DNA of 64,000 nt from Atherix ibis (lineage: Eukaryota > Arthropoda > Insecta > Diptera > Athericidae), in the NCBI GenBank assembly GCA_958298945.1, contig OY282607.1:33451000-33514999 (forward strand), in the 5' to 3' direction. How positions within the stretch are numbered: the stretch's first letter is position 1; each line of letters starts with the position of its first letter. Shown one piece after another: positions 1 through 11,173 of this stretch. The notes beneath the pieces are model-generated. The model saw nothing but the letters and a program-made list of their open reading frames with translations. It did not search any database and had not been told where the DNA came from. Both the position numbers and the translations under genes were made by a program.

Positions 1-633
1 GTCGATAAAAATGATGCCCTGCGAATCCCAAAAGGCCGTGGCCATCACCTTGCCGGCCGATGGCACAGTTTTTGCCTTCTTCGGAGCCCGTTCACCCTTG
101 AAAATCCACTGTGATGACTGTCTCTTCGTTTCTGGAGTGTAGTAGTGTATCCAAGTTTCGTCCACAGTGACATATCGACGAAGGAATTCGGCAGGATTGC
201 GATGAAAGAGTGCCAACATAGCCTCAGAGTCCACTATACGATTGCGCTTATTCTCCTCTGAGAGCAAACGCGGCACCAATCTTGCCGAAATTTTTTTCAC
301 AGACAATTTTTCATGAAAAATTGAAGCGACTGTACCTTGTGATATGCCCGTGGCCTCAACTAATTCGCGCACTTTAATTCGCCGATCGTTCAAAATCAGA
401 TCGTGGATTTTGTCGATAATTTCAGGAGTAGACACCTCAACTGGGCGTCCTGAACGATGTTCATCTTTTGTGGATGAACGGCCACGTTTAAATTCATTCA
501 CCCAATTGTAAACCACCGCAAACACAGGTGCAGATGTGCCATGAACTGCATCCAACTCGGCTTTGATTTCTTTCGGGCTTAAGCCTTTCAAATGGAGATG
601 TTTGATGACAGCCCTAAACTCGCTTTTTTCCAT
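1..633 (-). CDS. mariner transposase, N-terminal part, open to the window edge
   Basis: This is a cut-and-paste transposase of the mariner DD34D type, which binds the element ends and moves them to TA sites in the nucleus. The ATG at 633-631 starts MEKSEFRAVIKHLHLKG, followed by the paired helix-turn-helix DNA-binding region (about residues 1-110) with linker motif VPRLLSEENK, then the first catalytic motif TVDETW near residue 156 and WDSQGIIFID near 205. No stop is seen in the 211 codons inside the window. The second and third catalytic aspartates would lie beyond base 1, so activity cannot be judged. The near-identical copy at 58961-59977 has a frameshifted tail, so this copy may also be defective. 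Confidence 0.9.
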   Translation of the reverse strand, partial: MEKSEFRAVIKHLHLKGLSPKEIKAELDAVHGTSAPVFAVVYNWVNEFKRGRSSTKDEHRSGRPVEVSTPEIIDKIHDLILNDRRIKVRELVEATGISQGTVASIFHEKLSVKKISARLVPRLLSEENKRNRIVDSEAMLALFHRNPAEFLRRYVTVDETWIHYYTPETKRQSSQWIFKGERAPKKAKTVPSAGKVMATAFWDSQGIIFID

Positions 634-797
634 TGTTATGCACAAATAAATGTCGTTAACTTTAATCGAAGATAGAAATTGACCTACGCTATGGATCGAG
701 CTGAAATTTTGACAGCTTTCCTGTCGATAATGCTACTTACAAAAACACTACGAGCGCAATTTCTTGGATTTTCTAAGGACTTATTGAACGTCCCTCG
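1..797 (-). mobile_element. mariner (DD34D) copy A, cut by the window start
   Basis: The left part of a minus-strand mariner transposon runs off the window at base 1. The right inverted end is readable at about 772-797 and finishes CCCTCG followed by TA, the mariner target. It contains the transposase N-terminal two thirds (1-633) and a short 5' leader. The sister copy at 58872-60152 aligns along the whole length; in the shared 633 coding bases I count about two dozen substitutions and no net length change. The leader between about 730 and 760 is a little shorter than in the sister. Confidence 0.93.
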
Positions 798-902
798 TAT
801 ATTAGAATACTCCATACCTGATTACGCAGAGAAAAACCGATTAGTGCTATCCCCCACGACATTCACTCACTTTAGTGTAGATTTTGTTGCCATATAATTG
901 TA

Positions 903-2040
903 CAGCATGCGTTTTATGTTCCAGATCGAAGTTTTTTTAAGAGTCCTTAGAATAATGTGGGAAATAAGAGGTCCGCCAAATGCTCACCTTTGGCCGCAAC
1001 GCAAAGGCGAGCTCTTTTAAGCACAATTTTCATAATATTATCGAAGAATTCTGGTGTTATTTCAGCAATTTCGTTTTCAATGTTGTACTTAAGCATCAAG
1101 ATTGTAGCTGGTTTGCTAGGATACACCTTGTCCTCCAAGTACACTCATAAGAAGAAATTAGGAGGGTTCAAATCATGGGATCGTGGGGGCCAGTCGATAT
1201 TACCACTTTTTGACATTATTCAGCCGAGAAAAATTTCTCTTAAAATTTGTAGCGTAGCACGAGCTGTGTGTAATGTGGCACCGTCTTGTTAGATGTGGCA
1301 CCGTCTTGTTACATATTCTGAAGGCTTGATTAAAGTGCATAATTCGGGCAGAAGAAAGTTTTCCAACATTTCCCAATAGCGGTCAACAGTAATTATTACA
1401 GCATTGCCTCCAGCATCCTCAAAGAAATATGGCCCACCAATGCCGCTAATCTAAAGGCCGCACCATACAGTTTGGTATATCAGTTGAGGGTTTTCAGAGC
1501 CCCAATAGCGGCTATTCTGTTTATTAACAAAACCAGTCAAGTCGAAGTATGCTCCGCCGCTCATAATGATTTTTTGACAAAAATGGCAGTAAAACTCGAG
1601 CACTTCAGTCTCGCCGCCGTTCATGGTCATGTGTCCGTAGCTGTTGTGTCAATTAAATTTTAGGTACCTGGACATTCAGCAATACTCTGCCTCACTGCAA
1701 GAATTCTTTTAGATGTACGTTGGCTTAATTATCGCCCAGTCTTTACCTTATCTCTCAGTGCATGCATATTTTCAAAATTATTCATTAGGCGCTGAATGGT
1801 TGACTTGCTCGACATATTATTAACACCAAAAAAAGTCCCGCAACTTTTTCCGCATATTTAAAATTTAACAATTATTTTAATAAAATATTTTAATAATTAT
1901 AACAAATTATTGCAGCTCTAAATACTCCATAATTAATTACTATTGACCACTCTCTACGCCTATTAAATACTAATAGATAAATATTATTTATACAAAAATC
2001 GCAACCAAACAAAATCAACCTGGAACATACAAAGCATACT
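903..2040 (-). mobile_element. DD41D (rosa-like) mariner relic, complete ends
   Basis: A 1.14 kb element lies between TA dinucleotides at 901-902 and 2041-2042. Its ends are inverted copies: the left reads CAGCATGC then TTTTATGTTCCAG, the right (reverse strand) AGTATGCTTTGTATGTTCCAG. The same end sequence bounds the element at 41357-43889. On the minus strand decayed transposase can be read: a C-terminal stretch at 1144-947 (MYLEDKVYPSKPATILML, INNEIAE-type motif, KRARLC, and a tail resembling the family's GGHLPD-FH), the WPPRS motif at about 1195, and a QDGAT-like remnant at about 1300. Several frameshifts and stops; certainly inactive. Orientation and length fit a standard mariner. Confidence 0.8.
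1273..1310. repeat. 20-bp tandem duplication inside the DD41D relic
   Basis: The segment ATGTGGCACCGTCTTGTT occurs at 1273-1290 and again at 1293-1310. It falls on the second catalytic motif of the relic (QQDGAT on the minus strand), so this motif is doubled and out of frame. Confidence 0.9.
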
Positions 2041-2042
2041 TA

Positions 2043-3675
2043 CTGTAGTTGCGTATATAGAATAAAATAAAAACAAAAAATCTAACCTATTTTTTTGTGT
2101 GATAATTTATTTATTTATAGTATTACAAACAAATAATTTGCGAGCTCCAACTTTATTTTTTAATATTATTTTGCGAATGTTATTTTACACAAAATGTTAA
2201 TATATTTTTTTTTAAAGAAATTATTATCACAAAAATACAAAAATATATTTCGGTGTAAAATTTCACGTGCTGATAACGTTGTTACTTACATCATTGGCTT
2301 TGAAACTTGAACCAAACTAATGCTTACTTAGCTTCTAGTCTCAATTGTCCTTATTGCCTTCATCTTAAAATTATGAACCAACAGGACAACAAGATATTTT
2401 GTACAGTATGCTTTTCGTAAAGTTTTAAACAATCATCAAACAACAACAGCAGCAACAGTAACAACAATACTATTATGTCCCATAACGATGGCAAATATTA
2501 CAAAACTTCCAACTTGAATAACAAGGGATGATTTTAGATTGTATAGTTTTTGGACAGACATTATATAGAATGTAGTCACGATTGTCATCGCCGCTGTCGT
2601 TTTCATCCCAGTTATCATTTCCATTGTCGTTGTCATTGTCGTTTTCGTTATCAAGGTTGTAGTCGTAGTCGATACTCTATTTGCTTAACAGTGAACTGAC
2701 CCCAACCAGCCTGAGTTCTACCACAAACTACTTAAAAATCTAATTCAGTATGAGAACAGGAAAACTTTTACAGTTTGTAACAACTTCCAGGATATCATTT
2801 GTTACTTTTCTACAAGTGTTTGTTCTGTTTATGGGTTCTCAGGCGTAACTTTAAAGCTTTCGCATAGATTCGAGCTAAATTAAAACGAATGGAGCTGAAC
2901 CTATCTCTAAAAACTAGAACATATGCTCTTACTGTCTACAAACTCTAAACGGCTCATATTCCATTTCGTATCGAAGGACTAAGTTTACGAAAGAATTTTC
3001 TTACAAGTTGCCTTGTTCTTTCTTCGTACACATACAGAGCACACTTAAAGTTTCCTGTTAAAATAAAATACCCAACATATAATATATTATTACAAATTAC
3101 AAAAGCTTTTTGAAACTACGATATTATAAGGTAAAATAGTAATTTTCGCAATAAATTTGTTACCATACGGAAAATATTAAATATCCTGTATGAAAAAAGG
3201 ATAAGAGCAATGCTATTAATTTTTCCTATCCTTTCTATGAATAAGTGCAGTTGTTAATATGAAATAACTCATATTTTCCAGAGTTTTCACCAGTTAAATA
3301 AAAATTGTTATTCCTTTTTTATTTATAATTACAAAATGCGTATAATCAATCATTTTGGATTTTTCATTCAAAAATTCACGATTATATAACAAAATGGATT
3401 TATTAAAAACTTATAAATAATATAATAATATATATTATTTGTTGGATAACTTTTTACAGGAAATTAAAAGTATTTCAACAAATTATATGAAGACTGTAAA
3501 TATCGACAGTTTATTTATTAAATATGAAATTGTAATTTTAAATTGAAAATAAAACAAAAAGTGAAGTACTCGTATTTATTTTAACTGATATGTGTACGGG
3601 GCAATTTTGGAAAAAATAGTTTTTCTTGGATAAATTTATCAAAAATTATACAAGGTGTGTAATAAAAATAATAAG
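2043..3675. other. AT-rich spacer with a short trinucleotide-rich tract
   Basis: No gene or transposon end recognised. Between about 2436 and 2690 there is low-complexity sequence built of CAA/CAG and then GTC/GTT triplets (GTCGTTGTCATTGTCGTTTT near 2625), which creates an open frame on the minus strand with no protein-like composition. The rest is AT-rich. Confidence 0.6.
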
Positions 3676-4135
3676 ACTGGCATCATTAAGAGGGCAATTC
3701 GCATCCACGTTAGTCTCAACTGAATAGCAAGTAGAAGTTTCAATTTCGTTTAGTAATTATACAACACTATAGCAATATCTTCACAAAAGAGTTTATGATT
3801 CTTTTTTATGATAATGCAAAATATATTTCCATAAAAACTCAGCTACATTAAATTTTCTAATGGTTATTTTCACTAAAAAGAAACTGAATTGCTCTTAAAA
3901 AAATTTTATTATTTTTGATTAAAAAAAATCTGCTTTGTGAAAACAATAATAAATTTTTAACAGATTTCTTTATTTTTTAATTTTATACTTAGCTTATACG
4001 TGAGTCTCTCCTAAACGAGCAGTACAAATTTCAACTGTTGTTTGTAAGGTCCTTTAGACATGTGTCAGGAGCCACTTTATAGCACCACAATCTATGTGGG
4101 AAGTTATCTGAAAGAGACTGGTCTGGAGTTAGTTG
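3676..4135 (+). mobile_element. possible mariner 5' remnant, interrupted by AT-rich DNA
   Basis: The start AGACTGGCATCATTAA (3676) matches AGACTGGCATCACTAA at 23771, and the segment around 3993-4050 (CTTATACGTG...CTCCTAAACGAGCAGTACAAATTTCAAC) parallels the leader of the mariner relics at 23815, 56070 and (reversed) 58700. About 230 bases of unrelated AT-rich DNA separate the two parts. No transposase is left. The link rests on short shared blocks only. Confidence 0.35.
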
Positions 4136-4651
4136 TATAGAATATTGATAATTTTGTTATATTTTGTGGAGCAGATTAGTATGTTGTAGAAGTTTAAATA
4201 GGGAACTAGGAAATGGAGTTGTTGGATCCAGGAGCTCCAATGGGATGAAACCTGCTCTCAAAGTAATTCTTAGTTTTGTGGAATTTGTATAGAATATGAG
4301 TGATAGTGAAATGGGTGCCACAGGATTGGCATAAGGGACGAATTGTTTTGCCAAAAAGAAGAATATGAGTGAGAGCAGTATGTCCATTCTGGATTTTGAG
4401 GAGTTACCGCGCCCAGAATTTTGGTATAGATCTTTAATAGACTGGTTTATTGGTGGTTATGCAATGAGTCAACAAAAATATGATGCTATTGGTCCAGTCA
4501 TCGTGTCAGCGGATGGTTAATGGTGTTAATTGCCATTCTGTTAGTAGGCGATGCAGATTGGAAATGACTGTGATCACTGGGCGACGGCCAACTTGTCAGC
4601 AGTTTCATTGCCCACAATTCCCACATGTCCCGGCACCCATTGCTACTCGAT

Positions 4652-4663
4652 ACTACTCTTGCT
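4652..4663. repeat. Target-site duplication, left copy
   Basis: ACTACTCTTGCT lies immediately upstream of the truncated R1-clade LINE. The identical right copy is at 6236-6247, straight after the A-tail. Confidence 0.95.
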
Positions 4664-5996
4664 GGGATCGAATCTTGGAGGCTCTTGAGAACATGGGGGT
4701 GCCCTACTACCTACGGAGGATGGTCAGATCATACTTCAGTGATCGACTACTGCAATACGAAACCGAGGATAGACCAGCAGAGTATGGGGTCACGGGAGGG
4801 GTACCTCAGGGCTCTGTCCTGGAGCCACTCTTGTGGAACGTCATGTACGACGGCCTACTTCATCTGCAATTACCGACGAACACAACACTCGTGGCTTTCG
4901 CGGACGACATAGCGGTTGTCCTGGTAGCCAAACACCTGGAGGAACTGGAAGCCGCATTCTCCACCACCATCCGGAGCATAAGACAGTGGATGACATCGGC
5001 AGACCTGTCTTTGGCGGAACATAAGACCGAAGCACTCCTTGTGAGTAGCCGGAAGAAAATGGAGACCATCACCATAAGAGTAGGCGATCACGACATCCGC
5101 TCGCTACCCTACATCCGGTATCTAGGAGTGGTCTCGGATGCCAGACTCAACTACAAGGAGCACATCTCCAGCGTCAGCAGGAAGGCATTAGCAGTACAGG
5201 GCGCACTTTCGCGGATAATGCCCAATATCGGAGGCCCCAGGCAAATCCGAAGGCGACTACTGGCAACTGTGGTTACCTCCGTCCTGCTATACACACGATG
5301 CGGTCAACATCGTGGCATCATGCCCACCCATCGACATCCTGGCAGGAGAGCGGGAACACCAACATCGTAGGAAGAAGGAAGAGCGGCAAAAGGTCCTCTG
5401 TGAAGAGGAGATGATGAACGGTATCACACGATGCGGTCAACATCCTGATGAACGGTATCACACGATGCGGTCAACATCGTGGCATCATGCCCACCCATCG
5501 ACATCCTGGCAGGAGAGCGGGAACACCAACATCGTAGGAAGAAGGAAGAGCGGCAAAAGGTCCTCTGTGAAGAGGAGAGACCCGAGAGTCTTCGCCTCTG
5601 GCAAGAGAGATGGGACAACTCGACGAAGGGTCGGTGGACTCATCGGCTGATCCCACATGTTACCAAATGGGTCACTCGCCTGCACGGGGAAGTCGGGTAT
5701 AACATTAACCAACTCTTGACTGTTCATGGATGCTTTCGGGCATACTTGCACAGATTCAAGAGAACTGACTCCCCAAACTGTCATCATTGCCGCGTTGTGA
5801 TCGAAGACGTAGAACACGTGTTCTTCCAGTGCCCCTCTACGAGGAGACGCGGGTGGAGCTGGAGAGAAATCTGGACCGTTCCATCAGTCCAGAAAATATA
5901 GTGGAGTGCATGCTGAATAGCCAATCGGCTTGGAACAGAATTGCAGAGTACGCGGAATCCATTATCAAGGATCTCCACACAACATACGAAGAATAG
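4664..5996 (+). pseudogene. R1-clade ORF2 remnant: reverse transcriptase and C-terminal zinc motif
   Basis: The first open part (to about 5292) encodes the reverse transcriptase palm: the VTGGVPQGSVL block, the catalytic FADD motif in LVAFADDIAVVLV (near 4890), the thumb start YLGVVSDARLNYKEH and SVLLY. The C-terminal part (5459-5900, another frame) has LWQERWDNSTKGRWTHRLIP and SPNCHHCRVVIEDVEHVFF, the C-x2-C...H...C motif typical of R1-clade ORF2. Between them the wing region after SVLLY is deleted and a 117-base block is duplicated. The last codons (after EHVFFQC) shift frame again. The N-terminal endonuclease and first RT blocks are missing by 5' truncation. Not functional. Confidence 0.9.
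5294..5577 (+). repeat. Direct duplication inside the R1-clade LINE
   Basis: About 117 bases (CACGATGCGGTCAACATCGT...GAAGAGGAG) occur at 5294-5410 and 5461-5577, offset 167. Between them a smaller unit, GATGAACGGTATCACACGAT plus GCGGTCAACATC, occurs twice. The copies are almost identical, so the duplication is young relative to the relics around it. It repeats the region encoding PPIDILAGEREHQHRRK. Confidence 0.9.
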
Positions 5997-6235
5997 GCTG
6001 CGAGGCGTCATAACATCGGGACAGCAGTAGCATCAAACAAGAACGCCCCGGCGAAGTAGTATTTAAAAAAAATGCCGCCGGGGAACCATCGTTCCGGGAG
6101 CAAGGTCAGAGGTGCAGGTTAGGTTTTAGCGAGGTAAAAATCCCGCATAACTCGGCTGGCAGGAAAAACTTCCAGGCGAGTACCTTTTGAAGATTTCCCC
6201 CGTATACCTCATTAATCTAAACAGAAAAAAAAAAA

Positions 6236-6247
6236 ACTACTCTTGCT
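6236..6247. repeat. Target-site duplication, right copy
   Basis: ACTACTCTTGCT follows the poly(A) run at 6225-6235 and matches 4652-4663 without mismatch. Confidence 0.95.
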
Positions 6248-6323
6248 AAATAGGCTATGACAAATTGTGCTAAGTACTGGGTCACTCGATGACAAATGGC
6301 TTCAAGGGCGGCAAGGCTTGATA

Positions 6324-6477
6324 CAGATTCTTTGCTCCATTTTTTGGAATGGGCAAAAATCGAAGACGAGCCAAAACACGTGCAAGCAAAGCAGCTTTCG
6401 AAAATCGAATTGGTACGAGTACGTAACCCGCGGAAATTAAAAATTCGCGATACTTTTTAAACAGACCTCGTAAATAT
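6324..6477 (-). mobile_element. Solo mariner 5' end, 154 bp
   Basis: On the minus strand it begins CGAGGTCTGTTTAAAAAGTA (6477 downward), the inverted end also seen at 37999 and about 51762, continues through the leader and the first codons MEQRI-C, then stops. TA flanks it on both sides, but no right inverted end is present. It shares the leader GCTTGCACGTGTTTTGGCTC with 38150 and 50630. It interrupts the RNase H reading of the older LINE. Confidence 0.75.
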
Positions 6478-6819
6478 CAACGCATTATGTTGTTGGTTGG
6501 GAATATTGGTCGCAATTTCAATTGCTGTTTTGATTGCCCGCAGCTTCCCGTAATATGGATTTGCTCTATTAGGGAAGATTTCACAACATAATGCACGGGT
6601 TCTGAACCCAAAAAGTTCGATAACCGAACAGGATGTGAACGAATCAGTACTAGCCTTCTTAAACCCATCAAGAGAAGCAGACACTTTCAACTTTTTTCCC
6701 AACCACGGTTTCCAATCTGGCTGTGGAAGGGAAGTTTGGAAATCGAGGGGGAGGATAATGGAATTGCTATGAAGGTGTGCTATTAATAAGGAGTGTGGAG
6801 CGGGTGATTTGGAAGGCAT

Positions 6820-7149
6820 AGGTTCTGGTAAATGAAGTTTAGGTAAGATTTTTTAAGTTTAGGCTCAAAAAAAGGGTTCTTCAAGTCAGACTACCCTCTG
6901 CAGACACTTTGCTGCTCCAGTATGACAAGGCCACATATCACACGGCTATCAATGAGTTAATATCCGAAATAACGGGATTCTTGTAATACGCCAGCACCCT
7001 TATCACCTTATATAAGTCCGTGTGACTACTCAGTAGCCACTTATGGGCTTTGTAATAATATTAGACGTGCGTTTGAAAGGTGTTGTGCAAAATTTTATTA
7101 AAATCGGATTAGTATATAAAAAGTGATTCAAGTTCAAAAATAGACCAGA
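6820..7149. other. Spacer, nothing recognised
   Basis: AT-rich unique-looking sequence between the LINE relic and the next mariner relic; no protein motif or repeat end seen. Confidence 0.5.
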
Positions 7150-7995
7150 ATAAAAGAGAATTCGCTATATTTTACAATAGCACTTCGACAAGGGCGACAA
7201 CGCATCGCAGGCTTATAAGAAATTTGGGGTGTTTATGGTGAAGGTATTAAAGTCAGTAGGATGCAAATTGTAGGATGCTTTCGATCTGGATATTTTTATA
7301 TCAAATATGAGTTCCGTGGCTGGTCGGCCAATTGAGCAAGACTGGCATATCAGCAGTACGAAAGGCTGGGTTCGAAAAGAAATTCGATGTTTGTGTGCCT
7401 CATGAATTGAGTGTGAAAAACTAGATGGACGGACCTGACAACTACGACACACTGCTGAAGTGCAATAAAATCGAAGTATTTTTGAAGCGAATCAAAACTG
7501 GCAATAAAAAATTGATAAAATAAAAAAATATCGTTTGAAAGACATCATGAATAAAAGAGAGAACGATCACAAACAATTTTAAATTCAGAATTAATGACCA
7601 ATAAGATTATGCTGTGCGTATGGTAGTACTCGAACGAAATTTATTCATTATGAACTATCACCGTTCAGTCAACTGTTAACTCGGTACTGTATTATGAGCA
7701 ACTCGGGAGATTAGGGCAAGCGATTAAGAGAAAACTGCCAGAATTGATTAAAAATGAAGAGAGCTTACCAGGAAAGATTTGGTGTATCCACTATATAGCC
7801 CAGACATAGTGCCTTCAGACTATCACTTGTTTCGATCTCTGCAGAACTCTCTTAATACAATCAAGCTGGCTTCAAGAGAGGCCTATGGAAAGCACTTAAT
7901 TTAGTTTTTAAGCAGAAACCACACAAGTTCTTTACTCATGGAATCGTTATCACGGCTTCGCCCGAAAATTGACGAAACATTGTCAATATTTGGTT
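7150..7995 (+). mobile_element. Mariner relic, heavily decayed
   Basis: Plus-strand fragments of a mariner transposase are readable in shifting frames: FDVCVPHELSVKN near 7390 (linker motif VPHELS), FLKRI near 7475 just before the expected GDEKW motif, and YSPDIVPSDYHLFRSLQNSL near 7795-7855 (third catalytic motif), then LASREAYGKH. The middle third with the second aspartate is deleted. The right end abuts the next mariner at 8001. Clearly inactive and older than its neighbour. Confidence 0.75.
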
Positions 7996-8000
7996 TGAAT

Positions 8001-9184
8001 AAATTATTGGGTGTAAGAGAAAGGTCTGTCGTTTTTGAACACTTGTACTTGTATGCGTTGTCGATTCTTAGCGAGAATTTTGATTCGACTGAAATCGATT
8101 TAAACCGTTAGATTACTGTATGATTGATAGTTTATATACATTTTTTTGTGCAATATTTTTGTCAGTTTTTTTAAACTTGTAAAACAGTCAACATGTGTGA
8201 AGAAAAAGTGCAGTTAAGACATTGTATGTTGTATGAGTTTCAAAAAAGGGAACAACGCAATGGAGGCAAAAAAAAACTTGTGTGGCGTGTTTGGAGAAGA
8301 TGCAGTAATCGCTCGAACATGCCAGAGATGATTTGCGAATTTTCGTTTGGGTGATTTTTCTTTGAAAGATGGGACAAATCCAATGTTAAATTCCACAGAA
8401 GTGGCCTTCAGTTTGGAATTCATCAGACTACTACTTTAGAGCACATTAAAAGTCTTGGTTATATGTCCAAACTCTCTGTTTGGGTACCACAGAAAAAAAT
8501 TTAATGGATCGAATTCAATATGTTCTTCAAATATTTCTCGTCACAAAAGGGAACTGTTTTGGACCGCTTGGTGACTGGTGATAAGTGGATAGCTTATAAA
8601 CATGTGGTAAGAAAAAGCGCGTATGTTTACAAAGGGGAGACACCACTGACCATATCCAAAGCTGTCGTGCATCAAAAGAAAGTTATGTTTTGTTGTTGGT
8701 GGGCTCGGAGGGGTATCGTCCACTATGAGTTGCTGAAAGAAAATTAAACGATTAACTTCGCAACTTGATGTTTTGAATAAAGAAATTCAACGTAAACGTC
8801 CATATTTGGCCAACAGAAAGGATGTAATTCTTCACCATGACAACACTAGACCACACGTGACAAGAAAAACCGCATAAATAATTAGAGTTGGGAAATTCTT
8901 CCTCAGTCAGCATATTCTCCAGATATTGCACCATCTGACTATTATCTGTTGAGGTCGCTGCAAAATTGTCTTGATGGAAATGATTATATAAATTATGAGG
9001 ATGTCCAAATGGTAGTGGAAGAATACTTTACGTCCAAAAACGAGGACTTCTTTTCCAGGGGGTTGGATAAACTGCCACAACGCTGGCAGACAGTTGTAAC
9101 TAATAAAGGAAATTATATTTTCGATTAATTTTTGAATAAAAAGTGAAAAAATATTTAGTTTATTTCCCTTACACCCAATAATTT
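8001..9184 (+). mobile_element. Mariner relic with both inverted ends
   Basis: Ends are inverted copies: AAATTATTGGGTGTAAG at 8001 and CTTACACCCAATAATTTT at about 9166-9184. The transposase begins MCEEKVQLRHCMLYEFQKRE (8193) and continues LSVWVPQKKI (about 8475), RLVTGDKWIAY (8578; first motif, with E changed to K in GDEKW), KKVMFCCWW (8678), and SAYSPDIAPSDYYLLRSLQ (8910; third motif) to a C-terminal LPQRWQTVVTNKGNYIFD ending in TAA near 9128. Many stops and shifts lie between. The HDNARPH motif around 8837 is only recognisable as HHDNTRPHV out of frame. Same branch as the relic at 7150. Confidence 0.85.
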
Positions 9185-11173
9185 TAACAGTCTGATTTAT
9201 ATGTCAAAAAAATCTAGTTTTTTTCGCCAAACCCATATAAATATTATATAAAATTGTTGCAAAAAATCAGTCTCATTAATTTTCTGCTATTCCTCATTGG
9301 AAATAATATCGAAAAAGCTTTAAAATAACAATATGGAATAGGAATACAACAATTTTCAGTTATTTGAATATAATAGTTTCAAAACTATTAACAACAATAA
9401 CATCAACATAAAAGGGTGTTTTCAAATTATGTTAATGTATATTGTTCAGTAAAAACTTTCAAGTACTGAATATTAATGAGAAGATACAAGAAATTATATA
9501 TAAATATATATTTATATGTTTAGAAAACGGAAATTGTAAAGTGAACAAAAATAAATTCAACAAAATTTTATTGTTTTTAGAAATAAGGATAAATAAACAA
9601 ATAAATAAATGAGAATATATGCTTGAAAAATGTTACTATATTGGTGGCACTATTTGTACTTATGTTTGTATTGAAATCTAAATAGAGCAATTTATAAATT
9701 AAATTTACCCTAATAAGACTTTCTTGTCGAATTGTATTTTATATTAAATTTTCCAAACTCATTATATTTTATTTGCTTCAAATTCACCTCATATCATATA
9801 TATACAAACATGTGTTCATTTTAATTAAGTACATACATGGTTAATTTTTGTTTATACCTGTAAAATTGTACAAACAAAAATGAGAGGCATTTCCAACCCT
9901 AAAACGTTCTATTAAAGTTGAAGTTTAACTCCTGCTATAGAAATTTTAATATGAATATACACTTGAAAATGGTATCAATAATTTACATATACCACTTAGT
10001 TATTAGAGCTTTTATTCGTTGTTACCTTGACTAAAGAAAATTCTCACCCGTTTTATATTTATAGCCATTATCATATGAATAGTATACCAATGCTTGCTTG
10101 TTTACAGCCAACTAACTACAAATATTACTGCATTACGGTTTGATAATTTAACCAAACCAAACATGTTTATATATAATCAGGTTTTACTGCTTACATAATA
10201 AATACTTAATTCATAATATTCGAATCTAGGCATATTGATTTTAACACCAACCAGCCACCGAAAATCATACACGAAACTCAATAGCATATGTATTTTACCT
10301 TTTGTACATAATTTTACCTATTACATATAATTCGTATGCTCAATATAATATTTTAAAGCTTTATTTTATAGGATATAAGAACATAACTACACATATGTAT
10401 TTATATAAGCAATATATTTATAATTTGCTAACATAGAGTTAGCATAATTTAATGACATTTTTTATTACATTTCTTTTTGTAAAAATTTTTCTAATATTAG
10501 AAAAATAATAATGCTATATTGATATCCTTTTACTATCGAGACAAAATCAAAGAAAAAAATTAAACAGAAAATATGTAGATTTATGAAAATAAAAAATAAA
10601 GCACGAGCCACAATCTTTGAAAATGAAAATTTTAAGATTTCATACATCAAAGTCAACACAAAAAGATAGTCAAAAATATATTTTAGTTGACAAAGTAAAT
10701 ATTAAAAGCACGTTTTATTACGTGGTTGATATGCTTAATGCGCCTTGTACCAAAAATAAAAGTCTGACATTCAACAACAACAAAATGTATGAATATAAAA
10801 ATTACCTAATATTTACCATAATACACAGATATTTTTTTAAAGATGTTCATTTTTATCTTTACCTTATACATATATACTTATATAATAGTGGTCCTTATTT
10901 CTTTATTAATCATAAACTTTATTATTTGATATTCCAAAATTGGGACTTTTCATGTTTGGAATTATTAAAAGTTTAGGCTCTTTTTATGTAATCATGTTTC
11001 CGACTAACTTAACTTTATGAAATACGAAATAAATTTTAAAATTTTGTTTTTTTTGACTATTTTTTTTAAAGCAATTGCCTAAAACAGTCTTTGAGAACCT
11101 CATTATAGCATATTTATTCTCAGGACAGTTCCATATTATGGTGAGCTGCTGGTAATTAATATAGCATTATAGG
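9185..11173. other. AT-rich spacer, nothing recognised
   Basis: Two kilobases of AT-rich DNA with short runs such as AAATAAATAAATAAATGAG near 9593. An open stretch at 10617-10976 codes for a peptide dominated by I, Y, F, K and N, as expected from AT-rich noise; no motif seen. Confidence 0.6.

Larger units (their letters stand above)
4664..6235 (+). mobile_element. 5'-truncated R1-clade LINE with target duplication and poly(A)
   Basis: The insertion starts abruptly inside the reverse transcriptase (at the WDRILEALENMG motif), runs through the zinc-knuckle-like C-terminus and a 3' untranslated region of about 230 bases, and ends in a run of A at 6225-6235. It is bounded by the perfect 12-bp direct repeat ACTACTCTTGCT at 4652-4663 and 6236-6247. 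Truncated 5' end, A-tail and target duplication together are the signature of target-primed reverse transcription. It landed in the RNase H region of an older LINE that reads in the opposite direction. It is clearly richer in G and C than its surroundings. Confidence 0.93.
4157..6819 (-). pseudogene. LINE relic with RNase H domain, split by two insertions
   Basis: On the minus strand an RNase H domain can be followed in three blocks. Block 1 (6819-6479) has KLRAIKTAIEIA, the RNase H helix with the acidic position, and ends at ALIFT. Block 2 (about 6323-6248) continues SLAALEAICHR. Block 3 (4663 to about 4157) has WVPGHVGIVGNETADKLAV, the classic WVPGH...GNE.AD motif of LINE RNase H. The breaks are filled by a mariner 5' fragment (6324-6477) and by the R1-clade LINE (4664-6235). 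The relic has stops and shifts between blocks. RNase H occurs in I, R1, LOA and Jockey-group LINEs; the clade cannot be fixed without the reverse transcriptase. Confidence 0.75.

Noticed and set aside
2436..2690. 72-codon minus-strand open frame
   Set aside because: Triplet-rich low-complexity DNA; the peptide is M/T/V repeats.
4480..4663. Apparent N-terminal extension of the R1 reading frame
   Set aside because: It lies left of the target duplication, in the older LINE on the other strand; the open frame continues into it by chance.
10617..10976. 119-codon open frame in AT-rich spacer
   Set aside because: Composition dominated by I, F, Y, K, N, without domain, splice or promoter signals.
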